Origin: Entrophospora sp. SA101
Taxonomy: Eukaryota > Glomeromycota > Glomeromycetes > Entrophosporales > Entrophosporaceae
DNA length: 64,000 nucleotides
NCBI GenBank assembly: GCA_958430865.1
Contig: CAUDNR010003557.1
Location: forward strand, 67,465 to 131,464
Reading direction: 5' to 3'
Part shown: in pieces, positions 50,840 through 62,783 of the stretch
How positions within the stretch are numbered: the stretch's first letter is position 1
Layout of the letters: every line of letters starts with the position of its first letter
The notes under the pieces: model-generated
Told to the model about the DNA's origin: nothing
The model's input: only the letters and a program-made list of their open reading frames with translations
The model's database searches: none
Made by a program: the position numbers and the translations under genes

Positions 50840-52212
50840 TTACCTAAAATTTTTTATATAAGGTTTATACTTAATATTTTCTACAGCACATTGTTCAATC
50901 ATTTCATTATACTCTTCTAAACTAACTCCGATAAATGATGAGATATAAGGTCCAGCAGTTTCTAGTGACCCAACTATAGTTGTTCTTAACTACACAATTA
51001 AATGATGTAATATAATAATGATCATTTTATTGCCATCATAAAAGATTTATTATTTATTAGCATCACCACCATAAAATAACATATTTACCACTTCACCAGT
51101 CATACCATCACCACCTAATGGAAAATTCCTTGCTTGATTACTAATTTCAACCATTTTATCAGAATTCATTAATTTTTGTTCAATAGATTCACGGATTGAT
51201 CCATCTATATTACACGATTTGTATAATTTCATGACTATAATTTAATTGATAATTTGTTAGAGCTTATTAAGAAATAGTATTAAACAGTTTATTAAATGGT
51301 TATTTACATCCAGCCATATATCTTTTCCCCACTGGACCCAAGCCATATGGCATGACTTCATTTTCCTAATAATAATAATGAATAACAAAGTTAATAATAT
51401 AAACATATTTCTTTATCACATCATTATTATGTTTATTAATAATTACCACAAATTCAATCCAACCACCAGGTTTAGTTATACGTATCAGTTCATCTATTAC
51501 AAAAGACCATTGATCAATTTTTAATGACTGTGTCATATGTTTTTGATGAACAAAATCAAAAGTGTCATCTGGAAATGGTAAACCATCAAGTATGTTATGT
51601 CTAATTACTGCTAAATTTTCTGGTAATTCTTTTTTAGAATCATTCAAATCAATCACTATATCAATTCCAACAAATGATGACTTTGGAAATTCTTCTGCCA
51701 TAAATATTAACCAAGTTGCAGGTCCACATCTGAGAAAACAATTATAATTAATTCATGATTATTAGATTGTCATAGGAGAAGTTTGATGAATCAATCAACT
51801 TACCCAATGTCTATTACAGATGCACCACCATTCTTTAATGTTTCTTTCACAGGAGAAGAAAATTTACCATTCCATATATGCTGTGATAAAACTTCTACAG
51901 TTTCCATTATAGACATTGACTATAAAATAATAGAAAGTTTTAGAAAGTTGTAGGAAATTAATAATTAATTAACTTATAATTTACCTTATCATCAACAGGC
52001 AAGAATTCACAAGATTCTTCGATATTATTAAATTTTCTACCATCAATAATTTTAAAATTCTCAATTGTGAAATCATCAAAATCGTCATCATTTTCTTCTT
52101 TGTTATTGTAAAATAATATTTTTTTTTCCTTCTTATTACAATAATTTTCTAATGGATGCGAATTTTTACGATTTATTGATGGTCTACCAACAAGATGATG
52201 ATGCAATGACAT
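50840..52212 (-). CDS. Class I SAM-dependent methyltransferase, paralogue A
   Basis: Six exons join in frame to 326 residues: 52212-51985, 51919-51804, 51729-51447, 51365-51308, 51234-51089 and 50989-50840. The SAM-binding motif I is DIGCGPATW, split by an intron after the first Gly. GIDIVID follows as the acidic strand-2 end, then NILDGLPFPDDTFDFVHQK and the late motif ITKPGGWIEFVE. This layout is typical of fungal class I methyltransferases acting on small molecules or proteins (LaeA-like superfamily); the substrate is unknown. The N-terminus is a basic, low-complexity extension. Paralogue B follows in the same orientation 1.8 kb away, and the gene is intact. Confidence 0.85.
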
Positions 52213-54039
52213 TATTTTGAATTTTAAATTTTTTAATTATATAAATAAAATAAAAATGATTTTTTTTTAAAGATCCACGATAAAATTTTTATCGAAAAAT
52301 TATGCCTTATTACTTTATATAATAATAATAAATAATTATTCAATTAACATTCTAAACAATTACACAAGAGCAAAAGAGATCATTTTAATATTTTAATATC
52401 AATAAACTCATTCAAGTATTTAGACCGATCTCCAAATGGGGAAATAAAAAAATAATTTTTCTTCAGAAAGAACTAATTTTTTTATTGGTAAGCTAAATAA
52501 ATATATTTAATATATATAACTAGTTTATAATTAATGTATAAATTTATAATGCTTATTCTATTTTTTCTGTATCATCATCAACAACGATCGACAACATCAT
52601 AGTATTATTTTTTTTTCATCGTCTATCGAGATAATAATAATGAATATTATATTCATATGCAAGAACGCTATCAATTAGACTTTCATCCATTAAAAGAAAA
52701 GACAAGTCTAATTCATTACCAAGACTAAGTTTTTTTGTCCGTCGAATTACTTCGTTAATATTAAGGTTGAAGAAATCATATATTCCAACACTATTTTGTT
52801 AAACTGACGTCGAGAATTTAAATCTAACAATCAATAAAAGAAACACTGAACAAGTTCTACTTATTACGCTCGGTGCGTAAAATCAATCGGTGAACGTGCA
52901 CGTTCTAACCAAATATGTAAATTGTACACTGATTTTTTGTTAATTCAATGGCTTCTTTTTAACAAGATTATCATCATATTTATTTATTTGTTATGTAATC
53001 AGTTCCCGTAATTGCATAATATCATTCAATTTTTTTTTGACTGATTACGAATAATTTTATAATATGCCGATCATTACTTATTACCAAGAACTTTAAATGT
53101 TAAAATGAATTCATTAGTTTGCATGAAAATGAAAACTTTTACTGTGATTGCAAAAAGAAACTTACAAAAAACTACATATAATATCTATATCAGGAAAAAA
53201 ATTAAAATATACGGCATCAATAAATTATATTTACCTGTATGCAATTCTTTTGTCTAATGAAAGAACATTAAAATTACTTGTTAAATTGATATAATGATAA
53301 TGTTTGCTCATTTAACACACTCGCTATTGGTTAATGACACGCCACTGTGACGAAGCATAATAATATTCATACCTTCTTTTTAAATGAAATATTGTATGAG
53401 TCATTATAATTGTACTTTCTAGTGTTCCTTTTTTTTGGCGGTTGAGTTATTGTAACAAAATAAATAGAAAAAAAACAAATGTAATTTATTCGAATTTTTG
53501 AAAACATACGTTTCTCATCTAATTTCCGGATTACTTTGGTATTACACCTAAGCTCCTTATTGATATGCATTCCAAATGATTTTTGGGCAGGAAACATTTT
53601 AAAGATAGATGATCGGGTAATGATTTTTATTTGTTGCTAGATCTTAATTATTATAGCAATTCAAGGAAAGCTTGCAGAGGTAAGGAATGATTTAGGTTAT
53701 GCTTGGCTATGAATAAATAATCAAGCACCTTGATTGAGTAACATTGATCATAATTACACACAGACCATCTTGGAGAGTATATACATTTATAGAATATGAT
53801 CAATAATTGGACTACTCAGATGACAATTTATTCTTGTAGAAAAATGCATTATCAGATGATGATTAGTAATTAAAACAAAAAAAAAAAAATAATAAATTGT
53901 AAATTTATTTTTCTGTAAGTTATAATCTAAGTAAATATGTATATATCATCCTTTTTTCCCACACATTCTAGATGATTAAATATATTTTTAGTATTGGTAA
54001 ACGTGGAATAAAAAAATAGCAAAAAGAGGGAATGATTAT
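52213..54039. other. Spacer between the methyltransferase paralogues
   Basis: AT-rich. The part near 52620-52700 (gataataataatgaatattat...gcaagaacgctatcaattagactttcatc) resembles 56630-56710, so the tandem duplication originally reached beyond the genes. A minus-strand open frame at 53367-53597 is not supported as a gene. Confidence 0.5.
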
Positions 54040-55371
54040 TTACCTAAAATTTTTTATATAAGGTTTATACTTAAGGTTTTCTACAGCACATTGTTCAATT
54101 ATATCATTATATTCTTCTAAACTAACTCCAATAAATGTTGAGATATATGGTCCTGCATTTTCTAGTGACCCAACTATAGTTGTTCTCACCTAAATAATTA
54201 AATGATGCAATGTAATAATGTTTATTTATAAAATATTTATTAGCATCAACACCATAAAATAACATATTTACCATTTCGCCAGCCATACCATCACCACCTA
54301 ATGGAAAATTCCTTGCTTGATCAGTAATTTCGATTATTTCATCAGCATTTATTAATTTTTGTTCAATAGATTCACGGATTATTCCATCTATATTACATGA
54401 TTCATAGAATTTCATGACTATAATTTAATTGATAATTTGTTAGAACTTATTAAGAAATAGTATTAAACAGTTTATTAAATGGTTATTTACATCCAACCAT
54501 ATATCTTTTCCCCACTGGACCCAAGCCATATGGCATGACTTCATTTTCCTAATAATAATAATGAATAACAAATTTAATAATATAAACATATTTCTTTATC
54601 ACATCATTATTATGTTTATTAATAATTACCACAAATTCAATCCAACCACCAGGTTTAGTTATACGTATCAGTTCATCAATTACAAAAGACCATTGATCAA
54701 TTGTTAGTGACTGTGTCATATGTTTTTGATGAACAAAATCAAAAGTGTCATCTGGAAATGGTAAACCATCAAGTATATCATGCCTAATTAATGCTAAATT
54801 CCCTGGTAATTCTTTCTTAGAATCATTCAAATCAATCACTATATCAATCCCAACAAATGTTGATTTTGGAAATTCTTCTGCCATAAACGTTAACCAAGTT
54901 GCAGGTCCACATCTGAGAAAACAATTATAATTAATTCATGATTATTAGATTGATGATTCAATTAAAATCAATCAATTTACCCAATGTCTATTACAGTTGC
55001 ACCACCATTCTTTAATCTTTCTTTCACAGGAGAAGAAAATTTACCATTCCATAAATATTGTGATAAAATTTCTGCAGTTTCCATTATAGACATTGACTAT
55101 AAAATAATAGAAAGTTTTAGAAAGTTGTAGGAAATTAATAATTAAGTAACTTATAATTTACCTTATCATCAACAGGAAATAATTCATAAAATTCCTCAAT
55201 GTGATCAAATTTTTTATCATCACTGATTTTATAATTCTCAAAATTATCAAAACCATCATCCTCTTCTTCTTTGTTATTGTAAAAAATTTTTTTCCCCTTC
55301 TTATTATAAAATGGATGCGAAATTTTACGATTTATTGATGGTCTACCAACAAAATGACGATGCAATGACAT
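54040..55371 (-). CDS. Class I SAM-dependent methyltransferase, paralogue B
   Basis: Same six-exon structure as paralogue A: 55371-55162, 55096-54981, 54912-54630, 54548-54491, 54417-54272 and 54189-54040, giving 320 residues. Introns 2-5 lie at identical positions, and exons 2-6 have identical lengths. In the 85-residue core exon I count five substitutions (about 94% identity). Motif I is DIGCGPATW, GIDIVID is kept, and PFPDDTFDFVHQ and TKPGGWIEF are unchanged. The N-terminal extension is 6 residues shorter and more diverged, as expected for a fast-evolving tail. Both paralogues look functional. Confidence 0.85.
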
Positions 55372-56719
55372 TGTTTTTAATTTTGGATTTTAAAATTTTT
55401 AATTAAATAAAATAAATAAAATAAAAATGTTTTTTTTTTTTTAAGATTGGATTTTAAAAATTTTAGTTTTTATATTAAGACTGAAACGTCCAATGTCCCG
55501 AAATTCGATTTTCGCGTACAAACTGTGCTAATCAAATTTGGGGATTTATATGCAGATTTTTGCAAATCAACTTTTATATAAAAATTTTTGTAGTGTGATC
55601 TCTATTTTTCTAGTCTCGGTGACTGGTCTTTTTAGGAACAAAAACCGGTTAAAGACTGGTTAAATAGTATTTTGAATGTGGATTGCATATTAATGTATGA
55701 AAATAATAAATAAACTTTGGAAAATAAATTGCACGCATGGTTTCGTTTGACTTATTATATCTATTAAGCATCATTTTACTATTGGATTTTATTTGAATCC
55801 ATACAAAATCGTTTTAACTGTTTGTGGTTTCAATCTGTGGGATGAAATTGTTGGACCTGCAATTGGAAATTAATTATTTTTTTATTATAATCTTTGTTTA
55901 TTTAAAAAAATTGCCTACAATGATGAATAGATGATAAATTCAAGTATTTGAAAAAGAGCTTTGGACCTTTATATTATTATTATTATGTAATGAATATAAA
56001 AAGCAACAATAACTTTTAGAATGTGTAATTAACGAAAACTTGGCATTGCCGATAAGATGAATAAAAATTTGGCCAAATTTAGAATAAAACTGGTGCACAA
56101 GCAATATTTTGTACAAAATTTCTTAGTCCCAAAATTTCGCTGTATAACTAGTACAAATTTAGAAACTATCTCAAAAAATTAAAAAAATTTGATTGGTGTG
56201 TAATGTTACACCCGGACATTGAATTTTCTATATACACTGTGCACGCACCATAATAATAATAATATTTAATCGGGGAGAAATTAATTTAAAGTTAATGTAT
56301 TAATATTAATATAGTTATGATGATCCTTTGGATTTTTGTTAGAAAATCAGAAAGAGGCAAATCAATATTAATTATTAATATCCAATGATTCGCATATGAC
56401 CTTTGCATGCATGCATGAAAAACTGTCGTCTCACCGCATATATTTTTTTTTCGTGTGGTTTTTTCTGATTGGAAAAATTTTTTTACTTTGAGAGCGTAGA
56501 AATAATTGTTTCCGCAGCAAGCTCTTTCATTCATAAACGGATTATCAATCAATGACTATTCACAAGTGTTCTGTATTATTCTTCAACAACAAAGTCATAT
56601 TATCTTCGCCACCTATCAAGATAGCTTTATCATAATAATAATAAATATAATAAATATTATTTATATTCATCGGCAAGAATACTATCAGCTAGATTTCATC
56701 TATTAAAGAGACCTTACAA

Positions 56720-56990
56720 AAGGTTTAGATACTTAAAATACACTCAAAACATACCTTATATATATACACCTAAAATACAACCAAAACACATTTAAAATAT
56801 ACCGGTGGAAAAAATAAGAATATTTAAGTGAATTTTAAGTACATTGTAAGTGTATGAAATTATACTTAAAAATAACTTTTCAACATACTTTTCAACATAC
56901 TTAAAATATACTTGGTTTTTTCCCAGGTATGTTTCTAGTATGATGTTTCAAGTATTTTTAGAAAATTCATGTACATTTTAAGTATATTTC
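56720..56990. repeat. Degenerate repeat of acttaaaatatac and its complement
   Basis: Variants of acttaaaatatac/acacatttaaaatatac occur repeatedly, and gtatattttaagt-like complements appear near 56980. This forms a low-complexity cluster with palindromic character. Confidence 0.5.
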
Positions 56991-59028
56991 GAGAGCACTT
57001 CAGTATCTATGGTGCAAAACCAATTTATTACCAGACAAAGTTTTTGACAAAATATTCCTATTTGCGCACTATTATGAAATGAAATCAATCAACCAATGAA
57101 TAAAACGAAACAATTAAGTTTGTGCCTGATCACACAAACTCAAAATAGATGGTACTACTAATATTAATCGACTCATCTCAAATTTCTTCGTCTAATATTA
57201 ATTGACATGAGAAATTTAAATCAACCAATCAATAAATGAAATTTTGAACTAAATAATTCTTGGATATTACTTGCAGAACTATGCACTTTTGGGAAGCTAT
57301 TTGACATTGTGACATGCTGGTAAAATTTTTTAGTAAAAATTAGCTGGATTTATATGGTTTTCAATACATTTATTTACAAATGGACAAACTTTTGTGTAGG
57401 GGATAATTCGATAAATACCCAATTTGTATATAATGCGTTTTAATGGCATCTTGATTTTCCATAATGGCAGTAAGTAGGCATGCAAGTTTCTTCAAACCGT
57501 TGTGACGTAAAGCAGAAATGATTAATGAATTTGCAAATTCTCACAACATGAAGGCATACCAAAAATATTATTTTCATGAATTTTTTGCTTTCTAATCTTG
57601 ACATAATTACAATATGCTTTTAACTGATGAATAGTTGTGAACTTTTATATTACCTTTTATAAAAAATTGATTTATTCAAGCAAATTCATTGATGAATCTC
57701 TATTGTTGTGATTATTGCTACTACTAACATTACAATGCTATCTTTAAACAAACTCATTACACTTTAAGGCTTCTTCACAATTTGTACCTTTTTGTCAAAA
57801 GTTGTCAAATAGTGTTCCAACCAAATAAATATCACATCTTTTACTATATATATTCCATTTGATACGTCCCGAGTGCTCATAATTTGTTACAACCATTTCT
57901 TTTTATATGCCAAGATTAGTGTTTCCGTTCATTGACCCCCTTTTTAAATAAATAAAAATTATAATACATCTGTTGGCTTTCAGTAATGGATGAATTTCGA
58001 ATAGTATAGATATTTCGAACAACCATAAAGAAAAGTCACAAATATCTGTTTGCTTTTTAATTCTAACTATAAATTTTTTAATAAATATTGGATATGCTAG
58101 TTTGAATCATCTAATTACAAAATATTTACTTTTACTTCTCATTTGGTTGAAGAATACCATGTACATGTAATAAATGAAATATAAGTTGCCATCCGTCAAG
58201 AAAGATTTTAAATTGAAGTTCATTAACAAACAAAATGTATAGAGTAAAAAGAGATATATTCGTGTGAATAATTGCAGGCAAGGTCTTAAATATTTCGAAT
58301 TATTAATATTATTCGAAGTGAATATTCCAATATCACTTTTATTTTCGATCTGAACCTCTAGCCAAGATATTATTCCAACTAATGTCGTAGTGAGCCAATT
58401 TATACAGTGTAAATTAGAATTAACTTGCATGTAATACTGAAATAGATGAAACATATCTTTTGATTGAGAAAATTTTCAAAGCATTAAGTGCTGTCTACAT
58501 AATTTATTATCATTTGTTGGTTTGTATGATGACAAATCGGTGTAAGAATTACTGCATAATAATAAAATTTTCCATCTAAGAGTAGATTCTTGTATTAATC
58601 CGAAACTGAACTTTATTCCCACCAAAACCCTTCTTATATGAACTTTAATTTCTATTTACATGGTATAGTCCATGTGGATAATTAGTTTCAAAATGCCAAC
58701 AGTTTTGAAAGATTGTTAACAGTTTCAAAAGTGTTAATGTCATTGTATAATTTATTTTCATGTATTTTGACCAGACCGAATTTCAGATCAATATCAGGTT
58801 TCTTTAAAATTTGGGTCTGTTCGGAGCCTCACACTTGTATATGTTTATTTTCAAAGATTAATCAAACAAGAACATCATCTCATCAAATATTTTCCTTTAC
58901 TAGAATTCAAGTAAATTAAAATAAATTAATTATTACAACAGTAATTATATCTTACACAATTGTAGGAAGTTAGCGCACAATATATTTGCTTATTCTACAT
59001 TAAACCCGGAAGGATAGTCATCTCACCT

Positions 59029-59217
59029 ATGGAAGATCAAAATCATCACAGTTCCAAATGTGTAACAAAAGTGAGAGAATTTCCCGAAGTTGAATTGAAT
59101 CATAATTCTAGGTCTGTGATTAATGAAGAACCACCAGTATCATCTTTTTGGCGAAGAATATTACTACTATTAATAATGTTTAGTTCGTGCTATTGTAAAC
59201 TTTCGAATAAACAATAA
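59029..59217 (+). CDS. Possible small tail-anchored protein
   Basis: A 62-codon frame with ATG start. The first 45 residues are hydrophilic (MEDQNHHSSKCVTKVREFPE and so on). A hydrophobic segment ILLLLIMFSSCYC follows near the C-terminus, then KLSNKQ. Its composition is less AT-biased than the surroundings, but nothing else supports it. A chance ORF is possible. Confidence 0.25.
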   Translation: MEDQNHHSSKCVTKVREFPEVELNHNSRSVINEEPPVSSFWRRILLLLIMFSSCYCKLSNKQ

Positions 59218-59905
59218 TGAGGAGTTTCATCTTACATATATTGATTGCAATACAAACACGAAACTATTATGATGTTTAACATTACCTTTTAAGCTAAAAA
59301 AAGTTAAATATTTAATTTAATTGATACTAGTGCTATATTTTTAAGTAAACACTATCTCATTTGAATACTGTGCAACTTTTTAATGCAAAAATCCTATCTA
59401 GTCATTTATTCACATATCTTTGTATACAATCGCAAGGCCACATTCACATCTTTTCAATATTCATAAACTTATTATAAAAAGTACATTGAAGATACCTATA
59501 GTGCTTTAGGTTGTGCTCTCAACTAATTCATCAATTGTTTCATTACATTGTGTGGATCACATGCTTGAAATCAGTAATATGTCGTATTCTTTCATACAAA
59601 ATTTATCATTATTATTAACATCACAAATTATTTTCAATTTTCAAACGATACTATGATGGATAATCCGCAGAAAATCGACCGATCCAATTAAACGCCTTAC
59701 TGGTCCCACTTAAACTCTTTTTTTTATAGGGAAGATGGATACTCAATATGCCTTGGTAAAAAATTTCATTAAATGCAAACTGGCAACAACAAATCTGGAA
59801 AAATCAAAAATGAGATCCTGTGTGGCGAGCGGCTGCGGCCATCCAGCCCGTAACAAAAAACGTTACACGATTTAAAAAAATCGAGTTTTTCCAATTAATA
59901 AAATA

Positions 59906-61614
59906 ATGGTATTTTTTTATATAATTTATTTTTTAAAAAATATTTAAAAAGACAGATAATTCGATTTAAAATTATATTTTTTTTTTTATTAGCATGGTCG
60001 TAGACGAGTAAAACCATCAGCAGAAATTGAAAGGATTAGAAGAGAAAAAGAAGCAAATAAAATCAAAGAATATAATGAATTAGTAAAGAAATGCTTTGAT
60101 AAGGTTGATATTTTTTTTTCTTTGTAATTAAAAGAGATTATTAAATTAACAATTATTTTTATTTATTAATAGAGAGATAAATTAGAATATGATCAAGATG
60201 CAATAAATATAACAACTATGATCTTATCACAAAATCCAGATTTTTATAGCATTTGGAATTTTAGAAGAACAATATTGTTAAAAGGAGTATTTGTTAGCTG
60301 GTAACTATAATTATAATTATAATTATAATTATAATTATAATGTTAATAGTAATTGTTTTGTTTTGGACAGTACAAATGAAGAAATACAAAAACATTTAGA
60401 ATCAGAGTTAGGATTCTTACAAGAAATCTTTCAATTAAATCCAAAATCTTACTGGATATTTAATCATCGTAGATGGTGTCTTGAAACAATGTCAAATCCT
60501 AATTGGGAGAGAGAGTTGAAAATTGTTGGTCGAATTCTTGATATGGATTCAAGAAATTGTAAGTAATTAATTATAAAAGTGATAATAATAATATCATCTA
60601 ATATTTAATATAATACATGTTTGAATAGTTCATGGATGGGATTATAGAAGATACGTCACATCAAAATTATCATCTACAGTTGATGATTCCAAGTCAATCA
60701 TCGAATCAGAATTTGATTTTACCACAGTGAAAATAAATCAAAATTTTTCCAATTACTCAGCATGGCATCAGAGAAGCAAGCTTTTACCACTTTTGATTGA
60801 AGAAAGGAATTACAATTCAGAAGAAATCAAAACATTTATTGATAAAGGTAATAATTGATTAGTAATAATTAACATTATTATTGGTATATACATATATATA
60901 TATTGATTAATTTATAAAAATAATTTGAAAAGAATTTGATCTGGTCAAGTCAGCATTTTATACAGATCCAGATGACCAAAGTGCTTGGTTATATTATTGG
61001 TGGTTGGTTGGCGGAGGTTAGGATCTTTATCATTGCAACTATTGTTATTATTTTTATTACAACTATGATTAATGCTGTTATATAAATTTTAGAAATTAAG
61101 ACTACTTCAAGTTTTGATGGTTCAAAAGATCCAATTCAAAATGAATCATCATCGTCATCACCATCAACATCTTTAAAATTAATTACATTATCAAATTTAG
61201 AAAAAATTAAATTATTGGAGCGTGAAATATTATCAATAAGAGAATTATTAGAAATTGAACCAAATAGCAAATGCAAGTAAAATATTTAATAATAATGTTC
61301 AAGACCGTTATTTATAGACATTTGTAAATAAATATTTACATTTGTATTTTATTTTTAGGGTGTTTACAAACCTTAGCAAATTTTTTACGTGAATTAAAGT
61401 GTATTTCAAATATGAATTCAGAAGAATCACATAATAATGATACTGAAATAATAAATATATGTGATAAATTGATATCTATTGATAGTCTTAGAGAGAAAAG
61501 ATTTCAAGATTTACGTATGTAATAATTTAATTATCATATAACTTAAAATTATTTTATTTGGGTATTAACTATCATTTGATTTATTCTAATTACTTAGGAT
61601 CAAAAGTAAAATAA
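59906..61614 (+). CDS. BET4: Rab geranylgeranyltransferase alpha subunit (BET4/RABGGTA)
   Basis: The alpha subunit pairs with the beta subunit and, with a Rab escort protein, attaches geranylgeranyl groups to Rab GTPases. Nine coding exons join in frame to 361 residues: 59906-59908 (ATG only), 59993-60103, 60173-60300, 60371-60558, 60629-60847, 60933-61016, 61093-61272, 61359-61514 and 61598-61614. The conserved start MHGRRRVKPSAEIERIRREK is reached only after splicing the isolated ATG. Prenyltransferase-alpha repeats follow, with NPDFYSIWNFRR, NPKSYWIFNHRRW, GWDYRRY, NFSNYSAWHQRSKL, DPDDQSAWLYYWW and EPNSKWCLQTL. Intron 7 has a GC donor (61273, GCAAGT) that restores Trp in NSKWCLQ. The family leucine-rich and Ig-like domains of animal versions are absent, as in other fungi. 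Confidence 0.93.
60306..60341 (+). repeat. Intronic hexanucleotide microsatellite
   Basis: About six units of ataatt inside BET4 intron 3, with phase-neutral unit size. It lies between the GTAACT donor and the GGACAG acceptor. Confidence 0.85.
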
Positions 61615-61620
61615 ATACTA
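61615..61620. other. Six-base gap between convergent stop codons
   Basis: BET4 ends with TAA at 61612-61614, and the HemK/MTQ1 stop (TAG, minus strand) is 61623-61621. No room is left for separate 3'UTRs, so the transcripts must overlap tail-to-tail. Confidence 0.9.
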
Positions 61621-61781
61621 CTACTGTAACCTTGCAGCAACACATCTATCAATACCTCTAGAATCTTTCCAAACTTCATACCATCTGAAACCATTTTTAT
61701 TCAATTCATCAATAATTTTAGTAACCTGATGTTTTCCACCAATTTCCATCACAAGTTGAGGTAATAATAATTCACCATCAC

Positions 61782-61838
<57 letters not shown>

Positions 61839-62783
61839 CATCATCATCATCATCATCATTATTATCATCACTATTTATCAATAATTTGCTAGCCAAATAA
61901 ATTATTTTATTATGAAATTGAGTTCCTTGGTCATCTGCCACTAGAGCAATTTTATCTTCCCACAATTTTACATCCGGAATTAAATCCTCATATTCTTCAT
62001 AAGTTATATATGGTGGATTGCTAACTATCAAATTAAATCCTAGTCCATTAAGACTTTTTTCTTTCACAAATCTTTTAATCTTTTCGTCTTCATCATTTAA
62101 AATATCTAATTTAGAAAAATCAACAAAATTTTTCAATTGTTGTTGTTGTCGAAGGTTTAAATTTGCGAGCTCCAACGCTTCAACTGACAAATCAATTCCA
62201 TAAACTTTACATGTATTATCTGGTAAATTAGATGCCAATGCTAATGCAATACATCCTGATCCTGTACAAATATCAAGAATCTCTATTTGTTTTCCTTCTG
62301 CTCTATCCAAATAACCATTTCTATTAATATCGTTATTGTTCTTGATTCCTTTTTGATTTTTTGAGAATATTCTTGAATTTATTTTTGTTATTAGTCTGTT
62401 TGTCCATTCTTCTGTTTCCCATCTACTCTCGACATATTTATATATATATTAAAAAACTTTCTTTAAGTGCAAAAATAAGCAACTAAAAAAAAAAAATCCA
62501 ACCTTGGAATTAAAACTGGTGGTTTTGTAATTATTTCTAAATCACAAAATGGTTGTGTGCCAAGAATATATTGTAATGGTTTATATTTTTCTACTCGATC
62601 ATTAACCATCAATGCTATAGTTTGTTTTTCCTTTTCATCAAGTTGTTGAATATTATTGCAATTATAATAATTATTTTTTGTTTGATTTAACACATGTTGA
62701 GTAATCCATCGTAACTCTTGTTTTGCTTGACTTACATTATTGTCGCATACTTTTAATAATCGACGAATAAAATAAGATTGCAT
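61621..62783 (-). CDS. MTQ1: HemK/PrmC-type release-factor glutamine methyltransferase (MTQ1-like)
   Basis: The family methylates the Gln of the GGQ motif in peptide release factors. Two exons (62783-62503 and 62422-61621) join at LIPR-WETEEWTNRL in frame and give 360 residues. The N-terminal helical substrate-binding domain has VSQAKQELRWITQHVL. The SAM fold has LDICTGSGCIALALA and VYGIDLSVEALELA, and the catalytic NPPY motif is SNPPYITYEEYE. C-terminal VMEIGGKHQ and WKDSRGIDRCV fit the family. The fungal mitochondrial paralogue MTQ1 is the closest name I can give; a clear mitochondrial presequence is not obvious, so cytosolic MTQ2 is not formally excluded, though MTQ2 is shorter. An Asp/Asn run is encoded by 61782-61860. 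Confidence 0.88.
61782..61860. repeat. AAT/ATG-type triplet repeat encoding Asn and Asp runs
   Basis: About 18 tta triplets (61782-61837) are followed by tca triplets (61838-61860) on the plus strand. On the minus strand these encode poly-Asp then poly-Asn in the HemK-type protein. The tract lies in a loop between NPPY and the C-terminal beta region, where length change is probably tolerated. Confidence 0.9.

Larger units (their letters stand above)
50590..55440. repeat. Tandem gene duplication unit of about 3.2 kb
   Basis: The stretch from about 50600 to 52250 is repeated at about 53870-55440, including the downstream sequence (ttctagatgatta...) and introns. Introns are alignable, with small indels. 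The duplication is clearly older than the 17.4-kb block, because many substitutions are visible. Confidence 0.8.
55372..59905. other. Long gene-poor region upstream of BET4
   Basis: About 4.5 kb of AT-rich sequence. It holds cttaaaatatac-type repeats (about 56720-56990) and a possible small ORF at 59029, both listed. A 115-codon minus-strand open frame (58107-58454) has no recognised domain. The last 100 bp before BET4 has a GC-rich patch (59820-59856). Confidence 0.5.

Noticed and set aside
58107..58454. 115-codon minus-strand open frame
   Set aside because: No conserved motif, aromatic/hydrophobic composition as expected by chance in AT-rich DNA, and no splice context.
59820..59856. GC-rich patch gcggctgcggccatccagcccgtaac resembling the start of a 5S rRNA gene
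   Set aside because: Only a short partial resemblance to the ggccatacca region. No conserved downstream 5S sequence follows.
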